Counted from the stretch's first letter, positions 49,782-60,253 are shown. The stretch: DNA of 64,000 nt from Gari tellinella (GCA_922989275.2 OV277862.1:21929543-21993542); one strand, 5' to 3'. The notes: a model not told the origin generated them from the sequence alone. A program made the numbers and translations.

Positions 49782-49988
49782 ATGGCTGAAATCATAGTCA
49801 GCATGCAGGCGTACGCCAAACTGCTTCTGCATACAGCGAAATATCCACATTGTGCTGTTAATGGTGTACTTTTAGCCGAAGATCATAAAGGGCACAAAGA
49901 CAGAAGGACCATTAAATTTGTAGATTGTATCCCCCTTTTCCACCTATCTTTAAGTCTAGCACCCATGCTTGAGGCTGCATTACTCCAG
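49782..49988 (+). CDS. EMC8: EMC8/EMC9 subunit of the ER membrane complex, exon 1
   Basis: First coding exon, 69 codons, of the EMC8/9 (UPF0172) protein, a cytosolic MPN-like subunit of the complex that inserts membrane proteins into the ER. The start has a good context (AAAATGG). MAEIIVSMQAYAKLLLHTAK is followed by YPHCAVNGVLLAE and FVDCIPLFHLSLSLAPMLEA, matching the N-terminal third of human EMC8/9, where QAY.K...H.AKYPHCAVNG and FVDCIPLFH..L.LAPMLE are the family hallmarks. Donor CAG/GTATAT at 49989 in phase 0. Animals outside vertebrates usually have one EMC8/9 gene, so 8 versus 9 is a naming matter. The remaining ~135 residues (including the AGYYQANE block) were not found before 64000, so intron 1 is at least 14 kb. 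Head to head with TMEM42. Confidence 0.93.
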
Positions 49989-51939
49989 GTATATTGAATG
50001 GTTTTGAATCTCCATTATGTGTGACATGATTACGGCTGCAACGGTTCAGGTACTTCACGGTTCGGATCGGTTCGGGTTCGAGTAGACCCTTTCGGTTTTC
50101 GAGTATTTCGGTTCGGGTATAGGAATGGATAAAGAACTTTAATAATATGGAATAGGCAAAGCCTATAAGCGAGCACTGCTAAACCATCTTCAGAAAGCAA
50201 AGAATGAAGATTGTAACAAAATAGTATACCAAATAAATACGATTATGCGTAAATACATGTTTTATATATCTACTTAAGATTATGAAATAAGCAAGTGCAG
50301 CTGTACATTTTGGAGCAAATTAAGAATATGTTCCCACAAGAATCATTCCATTAATTGTTCCTCTAACCTTTGAACAGAATGACACTTACCCAAACCCTAT
50401 TCCTACTGAATGAGGGTCAAAATCGCCCACATCCATTATTCCAAATTTAATGGCCTATGTCCATAACAGCCCGGTTCAAAACGGCCCAGTTTGTATAGAC
50501 GCATATCATTTGCAGTTGTGTTAAATAGAGGGTTTGAATAATAGCACATGTATACTGTTGTCTCCTATTCTCGTGTGGCTAAGCCTTAAAATATATATAA
50601 AGCACACATAAATCTTTTAAGAATTCTTCTTTGTGGCTTAAAAAACAGTTGAAACTCCCAATAAAGTATAACATCCATAAAAATAATAATAAAATTTTTA
50701 TATCTAGGTCATTTCTACGTTTGAATACACCTCCCTGCATGATCCGAATCAGTCAAATGTTTCTCGTATTCTCGTGCCTTCTGATTGGTTGTCAACGTTT
50801 GTTGCTATGGAGGGCGTTAACTCTTCAGTTCAGCTAAGTGTTTTAAGAGTCACTTTAAATTTATCATATGGACAATTTCTGTGTCTGTGGCATCAATTTT
50901 TGTCTGTTTATTTAGATTTAACTGTGCACTAGTATTAAATTAATTACAATATCCAACACGTTTTACATGTGAAATTTCGAAAAAAGATCATTCAAACCCA
51001 ATTGATGTTTTATTGGTCCTTACAACATTTTCCAAAATAAATTTATCCGAGGAAAAGAGTTGATATATTTCTGGATGTCAGGAGTGTCCATTTAATCTGT
51101 TTTTGAAAGACACGAGAATATGAGAAACCACGAGAATACGAGAATTGACGATATACAATAATACAGCATGTTTTAATCTCAGGGTAATTCTTCGAATTGA
51201 TGACACAATATGATTGAATTTCTCAAAAATCTTATTGAATGAAATACCAAATTAAGTGTGAACATGTTGATCTAAACTTATTTATCACTGCTGCGTGACC
51301 GCTACTGCTAGTTAGTAGAAGCCATTAAAACAATTATTATCAATTCTCTTAATAATTTGAATAGCTACTTTCACTACTACTACTTCTCTGACTAGCTGAG
51401 CAATACGTACCACTACTACTACACTGGAATTCTAGTGCTGCCACAAGTATAGTCATGATCACCATTAGTAAAAGCAGTTATAACGAGAGAAGCGAGCTTC
51501 TACGGTTACGTCAGGAACGTAGATTAGATAGGGACTGGTTACTTGCTATCTAATCGGGTAGTTTATCGATTTATCTCTGTCTTCCCTTTCGCCGCGGTAG
51601 ATAAGCGGGTGTTGCCGTTTTGGGTAGGTAAGCCACTTGCCGCTACATTTTTAGATGACTGATAAGCTCATTTCAGTAATTAATGTGTGCAGTTCTGTAC
51701 GGCGTGTCCAAGTAAAACAATATTTGTCACTTATTCAGTCAATTTTTGCAAGTGTTATTAAATCGAGGGAAGCAATCCTCAAAATAGACATTAAATAGCT
51801 TAAAATACCATCTCCATACCTCCAGAGACGTACATAAATAATCAATTTCTATAGTTCCCTTTGTGTACAGCTCCCAAGTTAATTAATCCGTAATTGAACA
51901 ATTACACAATGAACCATCTTCAACACCTATAGACTTGAA
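49989..51939. other. EMC8 intron 1, unassigned repeats
   Basis: Contains a GGTTCGG-rich run (50047-50115) and a region bounded by inverted CTCGTATTCTCGTG / CACGAGAATATGAG motifs (about 50565-51145). The plus frame 50631-50837 is in it and has no splice context. ACTACTACT runs lie near 51376-51420. No exon of EMC8 is seen. Confidence 0.45.
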
Positions 51940-52490
51940 GGGTGCTGGTGAATTCGCCTAGAGACGAACTCGCCTACAAATAGATATATAGTAACCTAAA
52001 TGGTGAATTCGCCTAAAAAGCAATTATTTAGTGATTGTATTTCACACCTTGTAGCACAGACTGTACATTATAAGAATCTACCGTTTACAAGTAGATGATA
52101 TAAAACTACTTGTAGAGGATCAACTTATCATTTTCTTATCCAAATTTTTTAAAACAAAATTACAGATCAATGTAGCCCCAAATCACTACACCCAGATTTG
52201 ACAACCTGTTTGAAAGGGGATGATGCCAATGTAGAATACATCATTTATCATATTGAAAGTAAAAATGCCGCTTGCACCTACATAAAACTTATTAACACCT
52301 GCATATGATGATCAGGGGCTACACTTATCATCCGATCTTAGTAAACACTACCTGAAAACATGTTATCGATACCTTACAACAGGTGCGAAATACAATCACT
52401 ATATAATTGCTTTCTAGGCGAATTCACCATTTGGGCTACTATATATCTAATTGTAGGCGAGTTCGACTCTAGGCGAATTCACCATAAACC
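51940..52490. mobile_element. 551-bp MITE with long inverted repeats
   Basis: Arms of ~105 bp: TGGTGAATTCGCCTAGAG...GCGAATTCACC at each end, with a second GGTGAATTCGCCTA inside each arm. The flanks GACTTGAA (51932-51939) and GACTTGAA (52491-52498) form a perfect 8-bp duplication. The interior is AT-rich without coding capacity. Superfamily (hAT, Mutator or other) is not decided. Confidence 0.8.
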
Positions 52491-52498
52491 GACTTGAA

Positions 52499-53062
52499 TA
52501 CCTAACACCGGCTAGGCCGTTACGTCACTGTAAATGATTTGTCCAGATGAATGTGTTCACAATCTAATTTTAACGCGCAAGCGTCAACAGTTAGTACACA
52601 CACAAATCTGGATTTCTGTTTAAAGTTACAATTACAATTTATTTTGTATATTGATACAGAATAGGAGATTAGGACAGCATTCGCGGGAACTTATGCTGCG
52701 ATATTTAAGCCCGCATAACTCGACAGATGGCTGCGAATATACGGTAATTATTATAATTGGTATTCTCTTGTGGTGTGTTTGTTTAATATTAACCTGGTTA
52801 GTTGTCAGTGAAATTATTAAGTAATTAACGTTTCTCATCAATAAATTTTCTAACACGTTCTATACGCTTCACACCTTTCCTTCTGTACAGCATCGCAGCT
52901 CATTTTTCAAATTCTGCAAAACATATTTACACAGATTAGATATGCAACCATAAAATAAATGATTATAGATCTACATGATTGCAGACAAAATTTGTAATTA
53001 TCTCAATAGCAACATCAATTTAACACGCAATAAGCTACTCTTAGTGTATAATAACAAATTAC
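52499..53062. other. Unassigned sequence
   Basis: AT-rich; no repeat recognised. A minus-strand acceptor-like ATATGTTTTGCAG is near 52905, but the exon after it does not stay in frame with the candidate at 53063-53091. Confidence 0.35.
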
Positions 53063-53091
53063 CGATAAGGCGGACCGGGAAATGCCGCCAT
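53063..53091 (-). CDS. Candidate first exon of an unknown gene
   Basis: Within the YY1-like AAAATGGCGGC (53084-53094, minus) an ATG begins MAAFPGPPY, followed by a possible donor CG/GTAATTTG at 53062. Start codons inside YY1 motifs are common in housekeeping genes. No second exon is recognised, and the peptide matches nothing I know. It could be chance. Confidence 0.2.
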
Positions 53092-53296
53092 TTTGTAAAC
53101 ACTGAATCAGCATGATTATGGGCATTTTGCAAAGACAACAACGTCTTTTAAACACAGTACACGATGAATGGAAATAGTTCATGCCACCCTTTATTCTTTT
53201 ATATATCAGTACACTATGTGATCTTTTCAATCGAGCCTGCAGTTTGGTCACCACAACTAGAATAAAAGTACCTATAACTACTAAATCGAACAAAAA

Positions 53297-53508
53297 CGAG
53301 GGATTTTTAGCAAATATGACCAACTTCGCAGGGACAAAAATGTACTTCAAACATATTAAAAAATAAAAATATATACCTCACGCCACCATTTTATGTTTTA
53401 TCTGTAAATGCTGCGTGTAATAAACACCCACTTTAGCTCGAGTTAGAAGTTTATACTGTTATAAAATACAACCCAAAAGCTTAACCGCTTATAGCGGCTA
53501 CACACGTA
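53297..53508 (+). repeat. 212-bp tandem duplication, unit 1
   Basis: CGAGGGATTTTT starts at 53297 and 53509. Unit 2 runs 53509-53611 and resumes at 55492-55604, being split by the element at 53612-55491. The plus and minus frames at 53015-53366 overlap this repeat. Confidence 0.85.
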
Positions 53509-54111
53509 CGAGGGATTTTTTGCAAATATGACCAACTTCGCAGGGACAAAAATGTACTTCAAACATATTAAAAAATAAAAATATATACCTCACGCCACCA
53601 TTTTATGTTTTTAGCTCACCTGAGCCAAAGGCTCAAGGTGAGCTATTGTGACCGCTCATTGTCCGTAGTACGTCTGTCCGTCTGTCCGTGTCTGTCCGTC
53701 TGTCCGTCTGTCCGTTCACTTTTACTTCAAACGACATCTCCTCTGAACCCGCGGATTGTAGGGCTGATTCAAACTGCTCATGATGTTCCTTGGATGCTTC
53801 TCTACAGAAGTTGTTCAAATGAAAGAGAAAAAGCAAAAACTCTGCTTGAAAAAGCAAAAAAGCAAAAAAAATTAAAAAATCTTCTTGCTAAAAACTACTA
53901 GGCCCTAAGCTTTGATATTTTTACAGTAGAATCTCATGGTCGATCCCTCTATAGTTTGTTAAAATGAAATCCCTAGGGTCACACTTGACGCCATGCACCC
54001 TGCGCAGTTTAACTGCTGCTCTAGGCAGGTTTCACAGTATTTTTGATGAAGCAGAAGTAGAACTGTATTTTACCTGAGTTACTCTTAATATACTAAGGGC
54101 AAATAGCCAAT

Positions 54112-54189
54112 ATTTGCAAACATTTTGGATCCAGATCAGATGCAACATAATCATAATGCTACATCTAATCTGGATCCAACCTATTTGCC
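54112..54189. repeat. GGATCC-core hairpin repeat
   Basis: TTTTGGATCCAGATCAGATG...CATCTAATCTGGATCCAACC; flank CTATTTGCCACTCATTTAC as in the copies at 33187 and 33557. Confidence 0.75.
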
Positions 54190-54707
54190 ACTCATTTACC
54201 AACTTAACATTTTCTAAATTGTTTTTTTGTACACTGTTCACATACAGTAGGTTTTAAGCAGACATCATTTCAGTCTTGTAAGGGTAAGCCCCCAGAGTTC
54301 TAGCCACTGAGGTCAAATGTTATGCAACTCTGAACTGGTAGGGTGTATCATAGAACTGGTCATGAACAGCTGAACATGTTGTCTGCTAAAGTTTAGATAT
54401 GGTTCAGTCTGATTCATACTTAGAGAAACAGGATCTGGAAGTGATCCACTGACAGTTATGTAATTATGTCTTATGCCATATTTATACATATGTTTAATAT
54501 TGGTTTTGTCAGAGTTATCTGAATGTCTTTTCATTTTTTCTTGTCCAGGATTCAACCCTTTCATCCCATATACTGACGTTTGTTAACCCATTACCCCATA
54601 AATGTGCATTTTTAGGCCTTTGATTTATTCCTCTACTTAAGAAAATAATTCCACTTTAAACAGTCATGAAAATGTAAGATGCAAAAGTAAAGCAAAGTGT
54701 GCATTAA

Positions 54708-54913
54708 CCCTTAGCCCGCCAAATAAATTGTCGTCTGCTATATTTCTCGTCTGCTTCAAGTTTCAAAGTGCTTCAAAGTTGCTCAAAATTGCTGAAAATG
54801 TTGTCCGAGTGTCAAACAGCTTGGATCCGGATGAGACGCCGAGTTACTCGGCGTCTAATCCGGATCCAAGCTGTTTGCATATAAAGCTATAGTCATGAGT
54901 GGCAGGCTAAGGG
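54708..54913. mobile_element. TTAA-flanked MITE, inner (piggyBac-like)
   Basis: 206 bp with ends CCCTTAGCCCGCC and GGCAGGCTAAGGG and a perfect TTAA on each side (54704-54707, 54914-54917). Its centre is a GGATCC-core hairpin (54813-54878). TTAA duplication with CCC...GGG ends is characteristic of piggyBac-type elements. Confidence 0.8.
54813..54878. repeat. GGATCC-core hairpin repeat
   Basis: CAAACAGCTTGGATCCGGAT...ATCCGGATCCAAGCTGTTTG, almost perfect, with a CCGAGTTACTCGG tip. Confidence 0.85.
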
Positions 54914-55604
54914 TTAAGACACATTCTGCTTTACTTTCAACCTGCTTTAGGTGGCCACCTATTTTCAAAACTAGAAACATGCTATGGGGTAATGGGTAAA
55001 ATGAAATTGCCTATTTGGAAAGAGCCTGATGAGAGGAAGTGCCATTTGCAAAGGCCATAACTCTGACATCATTGTTTTTTGAGTTATTTCCCTTTGTGAT
55101 ATTTTCTTGTCAAGAAGACAACTTCAGTTCTACTGATGCTATTGTAATGAAATGTTATGTATGGAAAGAAACTGATGAGAGAAAATGCCATGCACAAGGG
55201 CAGCAATATTTAGTTTTTCCCCTTTGTCATATTTTATTGTCAGGAAAATAATTCCAGTTCTGCTGACGCTAGTGAAATAATTATCATTTATTGGAAATGG
55301 AAATAGCTTGATAAGAGGATGTGTCATGGATAAGGGTCATAAGCTTGGCAACAAAATTCACTTTTGTCATGTTTTCTTGTCTGGAAGATAACTCCATTTA
55401 TAGTTACATTAAAATGTTGTCTTGCCCAGTCAACTTAGGTACAAACTTCAATGTCCTCAGGTGAGCGAATTTAGGGCCATGGCCCTCTTGTATTTGTAAA
55501 TGCTGTGTGTAATAAACCCCCAATTTAGCTCGAGTTTAAAGTTTATACTGTTATAAAATACAACCCAAAAGCTTAACCGCTTATAGCGGCTACACACGTA
55601 CGAG

Positions 55605-55871
55605 TAAGATATCGGGTAACACGTTATTTTGCGGGATTCCGCGAGACTCCAATCCCTATAATCTACGTTCCTGGTTACGTATACAATAAATTTCAAGTTA
55701 AAATTCACATTTTAGTAGTAGCACCATCATAAGCAAAAGGAATAATTATTAATTATATAGATTCTATTGGTTTAGTAATTTTTCTTTTAAATATCAATTT
55801 TTGGCTGTTTTGGACTTTAATTGCCCTTTTAGATGTCAGTCGTTTTGACCAGTCACCTTCCAAGTTTCCAA
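55605..55871. other. Unassigned sequence
   Basis: No repeat or gene recognised; the minus frame 55457-55708 crosses the repeat boundary. Confidence 0.3.
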
Positions 55872-55975
55872 CTAATGACAAGGTTAATGTCACAATAAAT
55901 AGCCTGGTTGATGTCACAAGAAATAGCCAGGTTAATGTCACGAAAAATTGCCTGGTTCATGTCACAAGATATGGC
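55872..55975 (+). repeat. 24-bp minisatellite, four copies
   Basis: AAGGTTAATGTCACAA, CTGGTTGATGTCACAAGAAA, CAGGTTAATGTCACGAAAAA and CTGGTTCATGTCACAAGATA at ~24-base steps; the same unit as in family C (407-470), more diverged. Confidence 0.8.
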
Positions 55976-56344
55976 TAGTCAAATTCTACGAACATACCCA
56001 AAAGACCCCCCAGTGTCCTATCTCTTGCACAATAGCTGGTTGTGATAAATTTTAGATCAGTATGAGTATTGGTCAGAAGTTGTGTCACTTGGCGCCTGGC
56101 CAAGATTCATTCTATCTGACAATCAGCAATATGTCTGAGTTAATATATTACACAGTTAGATTAAAACATGAGTCGATAGCGATAGACCATAAGAGGTGTG
56201 TCAAAAAGAGATTAAGTTTTTCAACCTTGCTATGTTATAGTTAGAACATATTAAGTGAAAAAGCAAACCAGCAAGCAGGATTGACTAAGTAATTCCTATA
56301 TTGGACTGCATGAGCTACACTTACATTCAGGTACATTCCAACCT
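55976..56344. other. Unassigned sequence
   Basis: Nothing recognised; a 60-codon plus frame at 56062-56244 lacks motifs. Confidence 0.3.
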
Positions 56345-56475
56345 GACAGACTTGAACTTCTGTCTCCTCTTAAGACTTATCAGGCAAATCATTCAACAGT
56401 CTACATCCTGCATACTTAAAGGATTCATTGCAAACCGTACCAGGTTGCAAGTTCTTACCAGCAGGATTTCACTTC
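56345..56475 (-). pseudogene. Retrotransposon tail scrap
   Basis: A minus frame reads CNESFKYAGCRLLNDLPDKS then stop, the FKYAGC-LWN-LP pattern at the end of many LINE polymerases. Very short. Confidence 0.4.
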
Positions 56476-56782
56476 TATTGTATGCTGAAAAGAAAATGAG
56501 TTATTTTTTATATTTACCAAATTATGAAAATAAAGAGGGCACTCTTTATTAATTACCTTAAACACCTCTATGGCCATATTTTTCATACATCTGATTCTAA
56601 TGGAGGGGAGTCTAGAATGGTCAGACAGACCCTGGTAGGTGCTTGTTTGATCGTCATAAATAAATCTAAAAACCCTTTCCTGAATTTTCAGTCAACTTTT
56701 CTCCATCTTAAACAAATTTGTTTGACCACATAAATGCTAGACTACTGGGCAGTACTGTATGGTGGGTAAGTTGGGTGCTAAT
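56476..56782. other. Unassigned sequence
   Basis: No repeat or gene recognised before the TATGCCCCC hairpin. Confidence 0.3.
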
Positions 56783-58012
56783 TATGCCCCCGCACAACTT
56801 AGTGGGGGGCATATAATATTATTATACTGCAAAGTAAATTCCTTTCTTTTCATTGGTCAACGAGCCCTAGACAAAATCCGATGTACCCTGTGAGCTGACA
56901 GGGTACTTAGGAATGCAGCATTATCATTGGCTGACAGGTCCCTGAGTCTTGCTTTGCAGAAAATAAAATGGCCGATAGTTCGACAGGATTGAGTGCATTC
57001 AATCCTGCATCCTCCGTTTTAAGTCCATTTCGGCTAAGAACCAATCGGTGTTTGGATCTTTCAACAGTCGCATTATTTCTGGGAAAGTTTGAAGTCGAAG
57101 TCTCCTAGTATTTGTCCATTTTTCTGTTGAATAATAACGTCATAAACATATGACGTCACTTACGTTCAACGTCATATGTTTTGACGCGCTTTTGTTACTG
57201 TTTACTTTGAGCGCTGTGCACGACAAATTCCGAAATATTTCATTTGAACAATAAAAACTTTGAAGTATAATAAATTCGTTATACAGTTTCTTCACAGTGT
57301 ACATGAGAATTTCTTCCCGGCTGGTAAAATCATGTAACCCTCGCCTAACGGCTCGGGCAACATTGATTTTCCTCAGCCGGGAAGAAATTCTCATGTACCC
57401 TGTGAAGAAACTGTATAACTAATATTGTTTTTGGTCTGTCTGTCTATCTGTCTGTCTGTTTGTCTGTACACAACTTTAACATTGGCCATAACTTTTGAAC
57501 AACATGGGATAGAGACTTTATATTTGGAATGTGTACTCAACTGAAGAAGATCTTGTGGTCAGTACAACTTTGGTTGTGTCTGACAAAAATCAAGGTCATT
57601 TAGAGGTCATTCAGAGGTAAAATCAGGTGAATAGGGAGATAAGGCATTCTATATTATTTCAAGTGAATCGGAAGGGAGATAACTCATTCTTACTGGCCAT
57701 TACTCTTTTTTCATGTGATCAATTCTAAATTTAGAAATAAGTCCTAAATATGACATTTGACAAACCTTGTTATGACGACGACGTCATGATGACATCAATA
57801 TGATGTCATGATGCTATGGTGATGATGCATTTGAATAAGCTAGAAAAAGCTGGTTTCTCTGAACATTTTCCTCACAACAACAGCAAGGAGTACTATTAAG
57901 TATTATAACCTGCTGTATGATTTTACTTGAAAGTCAAATTAATACATTGCAGTGACAAAACACCTCAGGGGCATTTGTCACTTTCTGTTTTATCAATAAT
58001 TCATTGGGGGTA
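56783..58012 (-). mobile_element. Family G rolling-circle-like element, interrupted
   Basis: On the minus strand the 3' end is a hairpin GCCCCCCACT...GCGGGGGCATA (56783-56812). A CTGTCTGTCTG tract (57435-57470) normally precedes it, but ~600 bp lie in between. The body (57470-58010) contains AAGGTCATTTAGAGGTCATT and a direct GGAGATAA repeat. The 5' end is uncertain (about 58012). Confidence 0.5.
56815..57424. mobile_element. Insertion in family G with internal foldback
   Basis: Bounded by AATATT at 56815-56820 and 57421-57426 (possible 6-bp duplication). Contains near-perfect arms GTTATACAGTTTCTTCACAG (57279) and its complement up to 57420, with GAGAATTTCTTCCCGG in each arm, a TGACGTCA (57151), and a 46-codon frame at 56968-57108. 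The minus frame 57140-57394 runs through the foldback. Confidence 0.5.
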
Positions 58013-58039
58013 TAATTACCAGAGGTATATGACACTTTT

Positions 58040-58525
58040 TATGCCCCCGGCATCGACAGATGCGGGAGCATATAGTAATCGTCCCGTCCGTCCGTCCGTC
58101 CGTCCGTCCGTCCTTCCGTCCATCCGTAACCAGGTTAAGTAGATTTTACCGTTTCGTCTAGCAACAACACCACTTACTCAAATGCTTGGATACTTATACA
58201 GTTGTTGCCTTGGACCATTCCCTAGCCACCAATAATACCCAACCTTGATTTTGACCTTGACCCTGACCTAATTTGGACTTAGAATATTTTGAGTGGGCTA
58301 TTTCTTGGTTAACTAGATTTTACCGTTTCGTCTAGCATCAACACCGCTTACTCCAATGCTTGGATACTTATACAGTTGTTGCCTTGGACCATTCCCTATC
58401 CACCAATATCACCCAACCTTGATTTTGACCTTGACCTTGACCTAATTTGGACTTAGAAAAAATTCAAAATATACTGTCAAGGTTGCCACCGGGGGCATAA
58501 GCGTTTATTGAACGCGCAGTCTTGT
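58040..58525 (-). mobile_element. Family H rolling-circle-like element (H1)
   Basis: On the minus strand it starts ACAAGACTGCGCGTTCAATA (palindrome GCGCGTTCAATAAACGC) with the core TATGCCCCCGG. It has two ~174-bp sub-repeats (GATTTTACCGTTTCG at 58142 and 58316), a GGAC microsatellite, and a 3' hairpin ATGCTCCCGCATCTGTCGAT...GGGGGCATA. Confidence 0.8.
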
Positions 58526-59046
58526 TTCTAGTTCTACATTACTTTACCATACCAATATGGGAAATTTAAAAGTTTCCGAAACGGCAAAGGGCCGAATCGA
58601 CCTCCGGGTCGAAACAACTGATGGCCGAAACGACCGGAAAGGTTTTTTTACCCGTTCATTCGTATAGGCCCTAAAAATTGACCGTTTATGTACACGGTAG
58701 TTTGTTAGCATTCAGCATGATCGTGAAACTCGTTTGTTTTATTTACACTGAGACTTTTTTTTTAATTTTAAATAGAAATTACATTTAATTCTGAATTCCT
58801 TTTAAAAACGAAGTCGTATTCTTTCCAATTCGCAAACCGTGTTTTAGACCGGCCCGTGAATGAATAGAAATTTGTAGACGGTGTCTCGATCGGACTGTGA
58901 TTTTGTTATGAGGAGTATATGTTTGATAGTGTGTGAAATGTGCGTAAACCGGAAGCAGTGTTTTGTACCCTCGCGAATTAGACTATAGACTGTCTGCTCT
59001 TTCACGAAAATGCATATGTCTTTCAGAAGACAATAACTCAATTTTT
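58526..59046. other. Unassigned sequence
   Basis: Contains AAAGGGCCGAATCGACCTCC and similar C-G-A-rich stretches near 58580-58640, and nothing coding. Confidence 0.3.
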
Positions 59047-59530
59047 TATGCCCCCAGCATCGACAGATGCGGGGCATATAGTAATCGTCCTGTCCGTCCG
59101 TCCGTCCATCCGTCCGTGTGTGTGTGCGTCCGTAACAAGGTTAAGTAGATTTTACCGTTTCGTCTAGCATCAACACCTCTTACCCAAATGCTTGGATACT
59201 TATACAGTTGTTGCCTTGGACCATTCCCTATCCACCGATATCACCAAACTTTGATTTTGACCTTGACCTTGACCTAATTTGGACTTAGAAAAGTTTAAAT
59301 AGGCTATTTCTTGGTTAACTAGATTTTACCGTTTCGTCTAGCATCAACACAACTGACTACAATGCTTTGATACTTATACAGTTGTTGCCTTGGACCATTA
59401 CCAACTCACCAATAATACCCAACCTCAGTTTGACCCTGACCTTGACCTAATTTGGACTTAGAAAAGATTCAGAATATATTGTCAAGGATGCCACTGGGGG
59501 CATAAGCGTTTATTGAACGCGCAGTCTTGT
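59047..59530 (-). mobile_element. Family H element (H2)
   Basis: Same ends, sub-repeats (59148 and 59322) and microsatellite as H1, about 1 kb away and in the same orientation. Confidence 0.8.
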
Positions 59531-59659
59531 TTTAACCAGTCTTTAAAAAAAAAGTAGCAATTAGATCCGCTGGATATGGAAGCGTTGTTTTGGTCACCCG
59601 AAAATCGATTCAACGTACATACAGGTAAAAAACAAGTGAAATTTACTTGAAAATGACCT

Positions 59660-59688
59660 CCCCCCCCCCCCCCCCCCCCCCCCCCCCC
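59660..59688 (+). repeat. Poly(C) run, 29 bases
   Basis: Uninterrupted C homopolymer after GACCTC. Length is likely to be imprecise in any assembly. It produces a polyglycine stretch in the minus frame 59594-59791, which is not a gene. Confidence 0.9.
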
Positions 59689-60237
59689 TTACCATAAATG
59701 CTTCGCTTTTCGCTATAACTAGCCTGGAACCCCATGATACCGGTGTACGTAGTCCTTCATAGAAAGCCGTTGCATATGCTAATATCAACATTTCCCATCA
59801 TTTTTTGTGATATTTAACAGTTTTCAGTTTCTGGCATATGCAACGTCTTTCACTTTTTCAATGAAAACTCGGCGCATCGTTCCCACGGGAAACTACGGAG
59901 GAACGGTTCAATAGACATATAGAGCAAATTAGGCGTGTTTTGGCTCGTAATTCACTTCAGTCCTGTAGAATGACTGTTTTTCAAACATATTTTGCCACAA
60001 AATAGTTTACGGTACTCACATTTTGTGTTTATTTATCTGATTTGAATCACTCCTTCACATTTCATCAGCAACCCATGTCTATTGTTAGGGAATTCCCTTC
60101 ATTTGCATATGAGGTAAACCGGAAGTTGGTTCACAAACTAATTATTTAAACGAAATCCACCATTATAATTCCCCCTCCATTCTTAAGCTATTTCGTTCAA
60201 ATGAATTTGTATATTGTCATAGCCGGGGGAAGCCGTA

Positions 60238-60245
60238 TGACGTCA
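60238..60245. promoter_or_regulatory. CRE (TGACGTCA)
   Basis: Perfect CREB/ATF site 9 bases before the candidate start at 60254; an ETS-type ACCGGAAGT lies at 60118-60126. Confidence 0.45.
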
Positions 60246-60253
60246 TCACAATC

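Larger units (their letters stand above)
54587..54996. mobile_element. TTAA-type MITE, outer (piggyBac-like)
   Basis: Ends CCCATTACCCCATA and TATGGGGTAATGGG, left flank TTAA (54583-54586), right flank mutated (TAAA). Same family as 40647-40850, enlarged by an inner TTAA element. Confidence 0.7.
53612..55491 (-). mobile_element. Family B-like element, reversed, inserted in unit 2
   Basis: Read on the minus strand it starts ACAAGAGGGCCATGGCCCTA and TTCGCTCACC and ends GGTGAGCTA. The hairpin and the GTCCGTCT microsatellite lie at 53612-53715. Comparison with the intact unit 1 (TATGTTTT/ATCTGTAAATG) shows no target duplication. The interior carries a GGATCC hairpin (54112-54189) and nested TTAA elements. 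The frames at 53605-53901 and 53633-53857 are the family's recurrent spurious translations. Confidence 0.85.

Noticed and set aside
50631..50837. 68-codon plus frame tested as EMC8 exon 2
   Set aside because: No resemblance to EMC8/9 and located in a segment with inverted CTCGTATTCTCGTG motifs.
53015..53350. 111-codon minus frame and 61-codon plus frame at 53181
   Set aside because: Both overlap the 212-bp tandem duplication on opposite strands; neither shows a conserved domain.
53605..53901. Frames such as LAHLSQRLKVSYCDRSLSVV, also at 18364, 19861, 24198 and 33923
   Set aside because: These are the 3' hairpin and GGAC microsatellite of family B translated. Similar peptides are frequent false gene models in bivalves.
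59594..59791. Polyglycine frame
   Set aside because: Result of the 29-base C run.
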